From an uncultured Chloroflexota bacterium (GTDB lineage: Bacteria > Chloroflexota > Anaerolineae > Aggregatilineales > Phototrophicaceae): a stretch of 5,513 nt of DNA. Where the stretch lies: contig CALMDI010000287.1 of assembly GCA_937864975.1 (NCBI GenBank), forward strand, positions 1-5,513, written 5' to 3'. Shown in pieces: positions 1 through 5,513 of this stretch; position 1 is the stretch's first letter, and each line of letters begins with the position of its first letter. The position numbers and the translations under genes were made by a program. Under the pieces are notes generated by a model, which searched no databases, had not been told where the DNA came from, and saw only the letters and a list, made by a program, of their open reading frames with translations.

Positions 1-137
1 CGGAGAAGCTGCGCGGCATGGGCTCGGAGATCGCCACGCCCGAGCAGCAGACCGCGAAGGGCTTCGACGCCTTCATCAAGGCCGACTTCGCCAATATGCA
101 GGAAGCCGCCAAGCTCGCGGGCATCAAGCCGCAATGA
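1..137 (+). CDS. Bug/TctC-family tripartite tricarboxylate transporter substrate-binding protein, C-terminal end only
   Basis: Only the last 44 residues are readable (frame from base 3, stop TGA at 135-137); the rest lies upstream of the window. The tail reads as a helix rich in Ala, Lys and Phe that ends in AGIKPQ. That ending, preceded by a FDAFIKADFANMQEAAK-type segment, is the usual C-terminus of Bug/TctC periplasmic solute-binding proteins, which capture carboxylates for TctAB-type secondary transporters or work as orphan receptors. Third codon positions are almost all G or C (41 of 44 codons), unlike the genes from 335 onward. The stop overlaps the next start as ATGA, so the two genes form one transcription unit. 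Bug-family genes often sit beside amidohydrolase genes in Burkholderiales and Rhizobiales, which agrees with the neighbour. The family call is fairly safe; the ligand cannot be told from this end. Confidence 0.75.
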   Translation, partial: EKLRGMGSEIATPEQQTAKGFDAFIKADFANMQEAAKLAGIKPQ

Positions 138-352
138 CGGAGCGATTGCCGCGCGGCGCCTGCGACTGTCACGCGCACGTCTTCGGGCCCGCCGCGCGGT
201 TTCCTTACGCCGAGCCGAGGAGCTATACGCCCGACGACGCGCCCCTCGATGCCTATCTGGCACATCTCGACCGCCTCGGCTGCGAACGCGGCGTGCTGGT
301 GCAGCCTTCTGCCCTTTTATGGGCAGTGGCGACGTTACGTTCCGCTCTTTAG
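134..352 (+). CDS. Amidohydrolase (COG3618, 2-pyrone-4,6-dicarboxylate lactonase-like), N-terminal fragment, broken
   Basis: The ATG at 134 overlaps the upstream TGA (ATGA), giving translational coupling. Residues 10-18 read CDCHAHVFG, carrying the D-x-H-x-H signature of the first beta strand of TIM-barrel metal-dependent hydrolases of the amidohydrolase_2 family (His13 and His15 would bind the metal). The following FPYAEPRSYTPDDAPLDAYL and the LGCERGVLVQPS strand at about 48-59 are typical of the COG3618 group, which hydrolyses lactones and similar rings. Family members run to roughly 280 residues. Here similarity ends at Ser59 (codon 308-310), where a YGTDN-like continuation is expected, and thirteen unrelated residues lead to a TAG at 350-352. 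The extra tail overlaps the 3' end of the kinase gene on the other strand. The product is therefore non-functional as it stands, either through a real rearrangement or an assembly join. Confidence 0.7.
   Translation: MTERLPRGACDCHAHVFGPAARFPYAEPRSYTPDDAPLDAYLAHLDRLGCERGVLVQPSALLWAVATLRSAL
309..326. repeat. Perfect 6-bp inverted repeat just after the kinase stop codon, at the left break point
   Basis: CTGCCC (309-314) and GGGCAG (321-326) are separated by a 6-base AT-rich loop. The structure starts eight bases past the stop codon of the kinase on the minus strand, where an intrinsic terminator would be expected. No run of U follows the stem on that strand; the next bases are AAGGCTG, which already belong to the amidohydrolase-like sequence. 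It may be the stem of a terminator whose T tract was lost at the join. The terminator role is inferred; the repeat is seen. Confidence 0.4.
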
Positions 353-1822
353 AACGGGTCGCTCGGGCCAATACACGTTTACAATCGTCCCCTTGCTGAC
401 GCCGTCGCTCTCCACCGAAATCTGCCCGCCATACGCTTCGACAATCGATTTCACCAGCGCCAGTCCCAGCCCTGTCCCCGGTATGTCGCGCGAGCGCGCC
501 TTATCGGCGCGATTGAACCGTTCAAACACGTGAGGCAAATGCACAGGGTCAATCCCGCGCCCCGCGTCCCGGATCGTGTTCCATACGCCGTTCTCACGTT
601 TCTCGATCTCCCAGGAGACGACGCCGCCCTCCGGTGAATATTTGATGGCGTTGTCGAAGATATTCCGAAAGACCACGGTTAAGTGGTTGATGCTGGCATC
701 GACGAGCGGCGGCTCGCCGGACATCGTCAGCGATATCTGAACGCTGTTGTCCCTGTCTTTACTCTTGGCAGTCACCTGATGCACGAGGCTCTGAGCAAAG
801 CGGTGCATATCCACCTGCTCCTGCCCCAGTTCCGCGCGCCCGGCGTCGAACCCCGACAGCAGCGTTAAATCCTGTACCAGGTTGGCAAGGCGGGTGACTT
901 CCTCGTCGATTTCCGCGATGTACGCTTTCGCCGTCGCCTCATTCAGCGTCGAGTCATACCGCAGCGCCTCGGTTCGCAGGCGGATCGTCGTCAGCGGGGT
1001 GCGTAGCTCGTGTGAAGCGTTGCTGGCAAAGGCGCGCTGCTCTTCGAGCATACTTTCCACCTGCTGCGCCATGTCGTTGAACGCGCGGGCGACCTCGCCA
1101 ATTTCGTCGGGATGGAATTGGTGCACTCGGTGCGAAAACTCGCCTTCGGCGAGACGTAAAGCAGACTGACGTAATTCATTGAGCGGCTGGATAATCGAAC
1201 GCGCCAGCCAAAATGCTGCCCCCAGCGCAAGCGCCGTCACCAGCAAAAACATCAGCCCCAGTTCCAGCCAACGCCCGGCGATAATGGCTTGCAACCTCTC
1301 GGACGGAACGCCGAGCTGAAGGATGCCTTCCGCCCGCCCCTCGACCATGATGGGCGCCGCCGTAAAATAGACGGTCTCACCCTGCTTATCGGGACGCTCT
1401 ACCAGGATGCTTCTGCCCCGCATTGCCGCGTCGATCTCGCGCATCTCGTGTCCAATGCCCGCATGTTCCAAGTCGTCGCGTTCGGTTGAATCGCGCACCG
1501 GAGACTCATCGGATGGATGGCTGCTGTGTCCGCGCGTCGGATAAAATGCAAGTTCCCCGCCGACTTCCACCTCATATTGGTCGAGCGCCGTCTGAAGGCT
1601 ATTGCCGTTAAGCGCGCCGTCCTCGTAACTCGCAAGCAAATCCCGGATGCCGCGCGCGGTCAGAACGACGTTGGTTTTCAGGCGCTCGCCAAAGTCGGCT
1701 TCGGCAGCCGAGGAAATTTGCCCGCCGCTAATGACGGTCAGCCCGGCAAACCCGACCAGAATGATGCAAACGTAGGCGACCAGCAGGCGCGTGCGAATGC
1801 TCGTCATGTGCACGCGACTCAT
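335..1822 (-). CDS. Membrane sensor histidine kinase of a two-component system
   Basis: This 495-residue kinase has a complete classical layout. A first membrane helix lies at about 13-33, followed by an extracytoplasmic sensor of about 150 residues (34-185) whose end (VYFTAAPIMVEGRAEGILQL) looks like a Cache/PAS-like fold. A second helix lies at about 187-207 and a HAMP linker at 208-262. The HisKA dimerisation domain carries the phospho-acceptor His271 in ASNASHELRTPL. The HATPase domain shows the N box (Asn387, Asn391), the G1 box D419-A-G-R-G423, the F box FERF (433-436) and the G2 box GTGLGLAL (449-456). No key residue is missing. It should autophosphorylate and pass phosphate to the regulator encoded just upstream. 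The ATG at 1822 overlaps the regulator's TGA as ATGA, without a clear ribosome site of its own, so translation is probably coupled; Met6 (1807) is an alternative start. The signal is unknown. The sensor has a cluster of His and acidic residues (His99, 102, 120, 125). Confidence 0.95.
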   Translation of the reverse strand: MSRVHMTSIRTRLLVAYVCIILVGFAGLTVISGGQISSAAEADFGERLKTNVVLTARGIRDLLASYEDGALNGNSLQTALDQYEVEVGGELAFYPTRGHSSHPSDESPVRDSTERDDLEHAGIGHEMREIDAAMRGRSILVERPDKQGETVYFTAAPIMVEGRAEGILQLGVPSERLQAIIAGRWLELGLMFLLVTALALGAAFWLARSIIQPLNELRQSALRLAEGEFSHRVHQFHPDEIGEVARAFNDMAQQVESMLEEQRAFASNASHELRTPLTTIRLRTEALRYDSTLNEATAKAYIAEIDEEVTRLANLVQDLTLLSGFDAGRAELGQEQVDMHRFAQSLVHQVTAKSKDRDNSVQISLTMSGEPPLVDASINHLTVVFRNIFDNAIKYSPEGGVVSWEIEKRENGVWNTIRDAGRGIDPVHLPHVFERFNRADKARSRDIPGTGLGLALVKSIVEAYGGQISVESDGVSKGTIVNVYWPERPVLKSGT

Positions 1823-2523
1823 GGGGTTTTACCAGACGCAAAGCGGTAGCCAACACCCCGGACGGTTTGAATATGGCGGGGATTACCGGGATCATCTTCG
1901 ATCTTCTCGCGCAGCCAGCGAATATGCACGTCGAGCGTTCGCATATCCCCAAGCCAATCGGTTCCCCAGATTTGATCGAAAATCTCAGCCCGCGTCACCA
2001 CCTCGCCCGCACGGGCAACAAACAGGCTCAGCAGCTCGAACTCCTTGAACCGCAGCTGAAGCTCGTCTTCCCGCTTGTGGACGGTACGTCGATCCAGATC
2101 AATCGTGAGATCGTCGATCGCGATCAGGCTGGGCTGCGCGAGCGGCGCCCGATCAAACTCGACTCGGCGCAAGAGGGCTTTAACCCGCGCCAGCAGCTCG
2201 CGCGTGCTGAAGGGCTTGGGTAAATAGTCGTCAGCGCCCAGTTCCAAGCCAAGCACGCGATCCACTTCGTCCGAGAGAGCGGTCAGCATCAGAATGGGGA
2301 CGACACTTGTCCTGCGGATCGCTTTGCAAACTTCCCAGCCATCCATTTCAGGCAGCATGATGTCCAGCAGCACGAGGTCGCAGGCAGGCGAAAGCGCGGT
2401 TGAAAGTCCCGACTCGCCATTCGTGGCAGTCAGCACGTTGTAACCTCGCCCTTCCAGGGCGCGAACAACCGGTCCCGCGATGAGCCGGTCATCCTCGATT
2501 AAGACAACCGTCGATAGCGTCAC
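1819..2523 (-). CDS. OmpR/PhoB-family response regulator (REC plus winged helix)
   Basis: Counted from the GTG at 2523, this is a 234-residue two-domain regulator of the usual family length. The receiver domain (about 6-118) has the acidic pocket Glu10-Asp11-Asp12, phospho-acceptor Asp54 in LVLLDIMLPEMDGWEV, Thr81 in MLTAL and Lys103 in YLPKPF. The winged-helix DNA-binding domain (about 129-231) has the family features FKEFELLSLF, a VDVHIRWLREKI-like recognition helix (here LDVHIRWLREKIEDD) and the closing TVRGVGYRF hairpin. It is the cognate regulator of the kinase that follows with a 4-base overlap. Start choice: a TTG at 2529 adds two residues, but a GGGG at 2531-2534 sits about seven bases before the GTG and directly against the TTG, so the GTG is preferred. 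Direct repeats 60-90 bases upstream suggest autoregulation. Target genes cannot be told from the sequence. Confidence 0.95.
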   Translation of the reverse strand: MTLSTVVLIEDDRLIAGPVVRALEGRGYNVLTATNGESGLSTALSPACDLVLLDIMLPEMDGWEVCKAIRRTSVVPILMLTALSDEVDRVLGLELGADDYLPKPFSTRELLARVKALLRRVEFDRAPLAQPSLIAIDDLTIDLDRRTVHKREDELQLRFKEFELLSLFVARAGEVVTRAEIFDQIWGTDWLGDMRTLDVHIRWLREKIEDDPGNPRHIQTVRGVGYRFASGKTP

Positions 2524-2584
2524 TTTCAAGCCCCGTGATGCACCATTCCCTCGCGATCTGCCGTTTTGGTGGTCAGAATGGAGG

Positions 2585-2613
2585 GATTTAAGGTCGATTT
2601 AAGCAAATTTGAG
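2585..2613 (-). promoter_or_regulatory. Tandem direct repeats, candidate operator for the OmpR-family regulator
   Basis: On the plus strand GATTTAAG occurs exactly twice, at 2585-2592 and 2596-2603, eleven bases apart from start to start. A weaker copy, AATTTGAG (6 of 8 matches), follows at 2606-2613 after ten bases. Read toward the regulator the unit is CTTAAATC. Tandem direct repeats spaced by about one helical turn are the normal binding geometry of OmpR/PhoB-type winged-helix dimers, and these lie 62-90 bases upstream of the regulator start, in the only divergent intergenic region. Autoregulation, and possibly control of the transferase gene on the other side, is inferred. No convincing -10 and -35 pair was found on either strand here. 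Confidence 0.5.
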
Positions 2614-2693
2614 GCGGCGATAACCTGTCCGCGCCTGGCATCGATTACAGTGAGACGATGCTCCGATTCCATATATGACGTTCTTTCTATTGT

Positions 2694-2733
2694 TAGCGAA
2701 GCTCGCTACCCCACCCTCGGTGGCAGGCGTGCC
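2694..2733. repeat. Cluster of three short inverted repeats upstream of the transferase gene
   Basis: Three consecutive stem-loop candidates lie in 40 bases. They are TAGCGA-AGC-TCGCTA (2694-2708), CCACC-CTC-GGTGG (2711-2723) and GGCA-GGCG-TGCC (2722-2733); the last two overlap and are mutually exclusive. None is followed by a T tract on either strand, so a terminator is unlikely. They could be a structured leader of the transferase message, a dyad operator, or chance in a GC-rich stretch. Confidence 0.3.
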
Positions 2734-2788
2734 AATGTGATGGGTAGTGCTCTTGAACAGTCGTGTCGGTAGCTTGCCGAAAACGCTC

Positions 2789-3829
2789 ATGGTCAGTAGT
2801 CGTGCGCCTCGATCCGTCTGGCGAGAGATTGTCCAGGCAAGCCCATTTTCACTGGCAGACCAAACCCCTGATTGGATCGACGCCATCTGCGCCGGTGGTC
2901 GGTATACCGACGCGAGCCGTCTGTACCAGACAGCCAGAGGAAAAAGGCTGGTCTTGCCCCTGGTTCGTCATCGCGGTTTGCCAGCCCCGCTCGCCTTCGC
3001 CGCTTCCCCCCCGCCCGCATGGGGTTTCGGCGGATTAGTGACGGAAGGCGCGGTACAGGCAGACGACGTTGCGCTGGTACTGTCCGATCTCGCGCAGCTC
3101 CCGTTTCTGCAACTTTCAATCCGCCCGAATCCGCTTGAGGCAGCGATCTGGCAGGACGCGGCAGCCCGATCCCCCTTCCTGAAACTCCCGCGGCGGGCGC
3201 ACGTCCTCGATCTAAGCGGTGGATTCGACACGGTCTGGAAAAAACGTTTTAACCATACAGCGCGTAAATCCGTTCGCAAAGCCGAGAAAGCCGGACTGGT
3301 GGTGGAGTGCGATACCACCGGACGATTGATTCCAGTGTACTACGATCTGTACCTCCAATCATTGGGACAGTGGGCGCGGCAGCAAAATGAGCCGCCCTGG
3401 CTGGCGCGCTGGCGCGGCGAGCGACGCGATCCTATGTCCAAGATACAGAACATGGCGACCTATTTACAAGAGGACTTCCGTCTGTGGGTGGCATGGCTTG
3501 GCGGTGAGCCAATCGTCGCCATGATCGTCCTGCAAGGAGGTAACAACGCCCACGTGACGCGCACCGTGATGAACCGGGCGCTGGCAGGTCCTGTCCGGGC
3601 GAACGTGCTGTTGGAAAGCCTGGCGATCGAGGATGCCTGCCGGGCGGGCGACCGTTATTATCACATGGGCGAGTCCGGCGCATCGGCGTCGCTGGCGCAG
3701 TTCAAGGAGCAGTTTGGCGCTCAACCGTATGACTATGCCGAGTACCGGCTGGAACGCCTGCCTCTGACGCGACTGGATAGCAGCCTGCGCGCCGGCGTCA
3801 AGCGACTCATTGGGTTCAGGGACAGATAA
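2789..3829 (+). CDS. FemAB/CelD-like GNAT-fold acyl- or aminoacyltransferase
   Basis: From the ATG at 2789 the product has 346 residues, typical of FemAB-like/Acetyltransf_6 proteins made of two tandem GNAT-type folds. The first half begins with WREIVQASPF and a DQTPDWIDAI segment, as in family members where a WxxL...F/Q...W pattern opens the fold. The second half shows the family core: a basic helix RKSVRKAEKAG at 159-169, a LWVAWLGGEPIVAMIVL strand pair at about 232-248, and the closing HMGESGASASLAQFKEQFGA region at 292-311. There is no signal peptide or membrane helix, so it acts in the cytoplasm. Relatives add amino acids to peptidoglycan precursors using aminoacyl-tRNA, or acylate surface-polymer precursors; the substrate here is unknown. 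A GTG at 2747 would add 14 residues; neither start has a strong ribosome site, and the first domain begins after 2789. It is transcribed divergently from the two-component operon. Confidence 0.8.
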   Translation: MVSSRAPRSVWREIVQASPFSLADQTPDWIDAICAGGRYTDASRLYQTARGKRLVLPLVRHRGLPAPLAFAASPPPAWGFGGLVTEGAVQADDVALVLSDLAQLPFLQLSIRPNPLEAAIWQDAAARSPFLKLPRRAHVLDLSGGFDTVWKKRFNHTARKSVRKAEKAGLVVECDTTGRLIPVYYDLYLQSLGQWARQQNEPPWLARWRGERRDPMSKIQNMATYLQEDFRLWVAWLGGEPIVAMIVLQGGNNAHVTRTVMNRALAGPVRANVLLESLAIEDACRAGDRYYHMGESGASASLAQFKEQFGAQPYDYAEYRLERLPLTRLDSSLRAGVKRLIGFRDR

Positions 3830-3842
3830 TCCGCTTCTGTCC
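3820..3842 (+). repeat. 7-bp inverted repeat across the transferase stop codon
   Basis: GGACAGA (3820-3826) pairs perfectly with TCTGTCC (3836-3842) around a nine-base loop that begins with the TAA stop. A run of five T occurs only about 20 bases later (3862-3866), so it is a poor intrinsic terminator; it may protect the 3' end of the message or be chance. Confidence 0.3.
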
Positions 3843-3932
3843 TCCTTCATCAACGCCTCGCTTTTTCGATTTGTACTCACCGTCGGAAACCACCATGACC
3901 GCAGCATACCGGTCGCGCGCAGCGCACATACA

Positions 3933-3962
3933 TTGGCGTCTGCGCCCTGCACCGCTTACAAT
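3933..3962 (+). promoter_or_regulatory. Candidate sigma70-type promoter of the dehydratase gene
   Basis: TTGGCG (3933-3938; 4 of 6 matches to TTGACA) is followed after 18 bases by TACAAT (3957-3962; 5 of 6 matches to TATAAT). Transcription would start near 3969, leaving a leader of about 50 bases before the ATG at 4019. This gives the dehydratase its own promoter, separate from the transferase gene 189 bases upstream. The match is good for a single site in a GC-rich sequence, but the organism's consensus is unknown. Confidence 0.45.
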
Positions 3963-4018
3963 CTGCCGCCAACCCATTTCGCTTTCGCTGACGTCAACGC
4001 CGCCAAGGAAAACTTTTC

Positions 4019-5179
4019 ATGCTTATCACCGATATAAGACCCTTTGCGGTATGGGTCGGACACAGGAACCAACTGCTTGTCAAAGTCGAAACGGATGAAG
4101 GGCTGTATGGTTGGGGGGAATCGGGACTTTCCGGGCGCGAACTCGCGGTTATGGGCGCGCTTCAACACTACCGCGCGTTCCTGATAGGACGTGATCCAAG
4201 ACGCATCGGCGCGCTCTGGCAGGAGATGTATCGCAGTCAGTATTTTGAAGGCGGGCGCGTGCTGGCTGCCGCCATGTCTGCGATTGACATTGCCCTGTAC
4301 GATTTGAATGCGAAAGCGCTTGGCGTCCCCGTTTACCAGTTACTTGGCGGAAAACAGCGCGATTTTGTCCCCTGTTTTGCTCACACCGAGGCGCTTTCCG
4401 AAGCACAGCTTATCGAAAACGTTCGTCTGCTGCTCGATTCGGGCTGGACGGTTGTCCGAACCGGCATTCCGCATGTGGGAAACGTCGCTTCGGAAACGCT
4501 TTTCGAGCCTCGCGAGTCGATTGCCGCTGCCGCCGCCTGGCTCACCCGCGTTCGAGAGTCAGTTGGGTCTGAGCTTGTCCTCGGCATCGATTATCATCAT
4601 CGCCTGAGCGTCGCCGAAGCGGCGTCGTTCTGCCAGCGGATGCCATCCGGGACGCTCGATTTCCTGGAAGAACCGATCCGCGATGAAACACCGGAAGCAT
4701 ACGAGGCTCTGCGTTCGATGGTCACTATCCCCTTTGCCATTGGCGAGGAATTTCCGAGCAAGTGGGCGTTTTTACCGTATCTTGAACGAGGCATCGCCAA
4801 TTTTGCTCGCATCGACGTCTGTAACGTAGGCGGCTTGACAGAGGCGATGAAAGTAGCGAGCCTTGCCGAAGCACACTACATCGACCTCATGCCGCACAAT
4901 CCGTTGGGACCGGTTTGCACCGCCGCCACTATTCACCTTTCAGCCGCCGTTCCGAACTTTTCGTGGATGGAAGTTCGTACCTCGCCGACTGAAAACCTGA
5001 ATTTTTACGACGACACCCTTTTCCCGGTTCAGCATCGCTTGGATGGGGATCGCTTTCCTGTCGGTGATGCGCCGGGTCTCGGCGTAGAGGTAAATGAGGA
5101 GCTGGCGAAGCAGCAAACGTTCAAGTTCTCGGAACCGCCCCACTTAGCGCGTCGGGATGGTTCGTATACGAACTGGTGA
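4019..5179 (+). CDS. Mandelate racemase/muconate lactonizing (enolase-superfamily) sugar-acid dehydratase, galactonate dehydratase-like
   Basis: The product of 386 residues is close to the usual ~380 of DgoD-like dehydratases. The N-terminal capping domain (about 1-115) includes GLYGWGES, the DPRRIGALWQEMYR helix, SAIDIALYDLNAKALGVPVYQLLGG, and the EGGR loop. In the barrel the metal ligands are Asp191 (GIDYHHRL), Glu217 (FLEEP) and Glu243 (AIGEE). His193, two residues after Asp191, and His293 in MPHNPLGP match the acid/base histidines of galactonate dehydratase, and Glu318 (WMEVR) fits the third active-site position. The K-x-K pair of true mandelate racemases is absent; V-R-T (145-148 region) stands there. 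The likely reaction is loss of water from an aldonate to give a 2-keto-3-deoxy acid, in the cytoplasm with Mg2+. AAGGAA at 4005-4010 supports the ATG. A sugar-aldolase gene converges from the right. The exact substrate is not determinable. Confidence 0.9.
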   Translation: MLITDIRPFAVWVGHRNQLLVKVETDEGLYGWGESGLSGRELAVMGALQHYRAFLIGRDPRRIGALWQEMYRSQYFEGGRVLAAAMSAIDIALYDLNAKALGVPVYQLLGGKQRDFVPCFAHTEALSEAQLIENVRLLLDSGWTVVRTGIPHVGNVASETLFEPRESIAAAAAWLTRVRESVGSELVLGIDYHHRLSVAEAASFCQRMPSGTLDFLEEPIRDETPEAYEALRSMVTIPFAIGEEFPSKWAFLPYLERGIANFARIDVCNVGGLTEAMKVASLAEAHYIDLMPHNPLGPVCTAATIHLSAAVPNFSWMEVRTSPTENLNFYDDTLFPVQHRLDGDRFPVGDAPGLGVEVNEELAKQQTFKFSEPPHLARRDGSYTNW

Positions 5180-5513
5180 AAATTCGGGGTAAATACAGAG
5201 GCTGTGGCATCGTAGGGGCTACAGAGCTGGATTGCCCGTTTTGCGAATTTAACGACTCCTCAGCACTACGCAGTTCCCTGTAACACTTCGCGGCGTGCTG
5301 CGGCAACGTCGCGCTGACGAATACCGATTTGCGGTTCTGACTGAGACGGTTCTCGGCGAGCGTGACCATCTCGATCATGCGCTCATAGGATTCGCGCGCA
5401 TCGCTTCCGAAGGTGAAGATGCCATGCTTGTCGAGGATCAGGCCTTCGACATTCGGATCGGCGTCGAACACATCCGCCGCTTCCTTGGCCAGTGCAAAGC
5501 CCGGCATGATATA
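5121..5513 (-). CDS. Class II aldolase (RhaD/YuxG-type, bifunctional aldolase/dehydrogenase-like), partial and apparently broken
   Basis: The frame is open at the right window edge (it reads Y-I-M-P-G-F), so the true start lies outside; the ATG at 5507 is internal. The segment MPGFALAKEAADVFDADPNVE, then ILDKHGIFTFGSDARESYERMIEMVTLAE, is characteristic of the class II aldolase half of bifunctional rhamnulose-phosphate aldolase/short-chain dehydrogenase proteins. The His in KHGIFTFG is the third zinc ligand of the fold. These enzymes cleave ketose 1-phosphates to dihydroxyacetone phosphate and lactaldehyde, and run to nearly 700 residues with a Rossmann dehydrogenase half. Here similarity lasts through RKSVFVSATLPQHAA and stops at about 5286. 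The remaining ~55 residues are Ser- and Pro-rich without recognisable family features, and overlap 59 bases of the dehydratase 3' end. Neither other minus-strand frame restores the family sequence before a stop. The dehydrogenase half is absent, so the gene is broken or joined to foreign DNA here. Confidence 0.7.
   Translation of the reverse strand, partial: YIMPGFALAKEAADVFDADPNVEGLILDKHGIFTFGSDARESYERMIEMVTLAENRLSQNRKSVFVSATLPQHAAKCYRELRSAEESLNSQNGQSSSVAPTMPQPLYLPRIFTSSYTNHPDALSGAVPRT
5202..5224 (+). terminator. Weak stem-loop after the dehydratase gene, possible terminator
   Basis: CTGTGGC (5202-5208) pairs with GCTACAG (5218-5224) through seven base pairs, one of them G-U on the plus-strand RNA, around a nine-base loop. 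It lies 22 bases after the dehydratase stop. No T tract follows directly; CGTTTTG appears about ten bases later. The position fits transcript termination or 3'-end protection; the evidence is weak. Confidence 0.3.

Noticed and set aside
882..1849. Plus-strand open frames opposite the histidine kinase
   Set aside because: These are antisense shadows of a kinase with every conserved box intact; their translations show no family features.
2566..2886. Small open frames on both strands across the divergent intergenic region
   Set aside because: They have no recognisable domain, overlap the operator-like repeats or the start of the transferase gene, and lack good ribosome sites; they look like chance frames.
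3534..3541. Perfect Shine-Dalgarno-like AAGGAGGT inside the transferase gene, 12 bases before an in-frame GTG
   Set aside because: It is fully explained by the Gln-Gly-Gly codons of a conserved strand, and an internal start would give a fragment of the second GNAT fold only.
3830..4018. Possible small gene or RNA between transferase and dehydratase
   Set aside because: The only frames run into the dehydratase out of register, and apart from the promoter-like hexamers and a hairpin at the transferase stop no RNA-gene structure was seen.
5211..5224. GTAGGGGC motif resembling the ends of small palindromic repeats seen in some Chloroflexota genomes
   Set aside because: No matching inverted copy or target duplication is present, and the bases are already used in the stem-loop after the dehydratase; a repeat element cannot be supported from one copy.
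1..5513. Search for tRNA, rRNA, CRISPR repeats, transposase genes or integrase attachment sites
   Set aside because: No such structure was recognised by eye on either strand; the broken genes at both ends are not flanked by insertion-sequence ends or target-site duplications.

Overview
The window holds no complete novel system that I can see. It carries a four-gene core at about 335-5179, plus two gene fragments at its ends that look compositionally different from the core. The core has moderate GC and a mixed third-codon-position composition: 20 of the first 44 codons of the dehydratase gene end in A or T. The left-hand fragment is far more GC-biased: only 3 of its 44 readable codons end in A or T. 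The left end therefore looks like high-GC proteobacterial DNA (a Bug/TctC solute-binding protein followed by a COG3618-type amidohydrolase). The core resembles environmental bacteria such as Chloroflexota, but that assignment is a guess from gene style and would need homology searches.

Layout. Positions 1-137 hold the end of a Bug/TctC-like periplasmic binding protein, joined by an ATGA overlap to an amidohydrolase gene that is cut off after about 59 residues (near 305-313). Directly beyond the break, on the minus strand, lies a two-component operon: an OmpR-family response regulator (1819-2523/2529), then a membrane sensor histidine kinase (335-1822). The two genes share an ATGA overlap. The intergenic region 2530-2788 contains an 11-bp-spaced direct repeat (GATTTAAG twice, with a weaker third copy), which is the best candidate for an autoregulatory operator, and a group of short inverted repeats. 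On the plus strand follow a FemAB/CelD-like GNAT-fold acyl- or aminoacyl-transferase (2789-3829) and, after a 189-bp gap with a plausible sigma70-type promoter, a mandelate racemase/enolase-superfamily sugar-acid dehydratase (4019-5179). Converging from the right edge is a class II aldolase gene, open at the window edge. It resembles the aldolase half of bifunctional RhaD/YuxG-type proteins, and its recognisable homology stops near 5286, followed by an unrelated tail that runs into the 3' end of the dehydratase gene.

How the parts work together. The kinase and regulator are a standard cognate pair, probably autoregulated; the signal is unknown. The dehydratase and the aldolase fragment would fit one sugar-acid or deoxysugar breakdown route: dehydration of an aldonate, and retro-aldol cleavage of a ketose phosphate. 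The transferase most likely acts in envelope or surface-polymer modification and has no evident link to the sugar genes. The most noteworthy observation is that both ends of the core coincide with broken genes, so the contig may be a chimera or record real DNA exchange. That should be settled before biological meaning is drawn from the gene order across those points.
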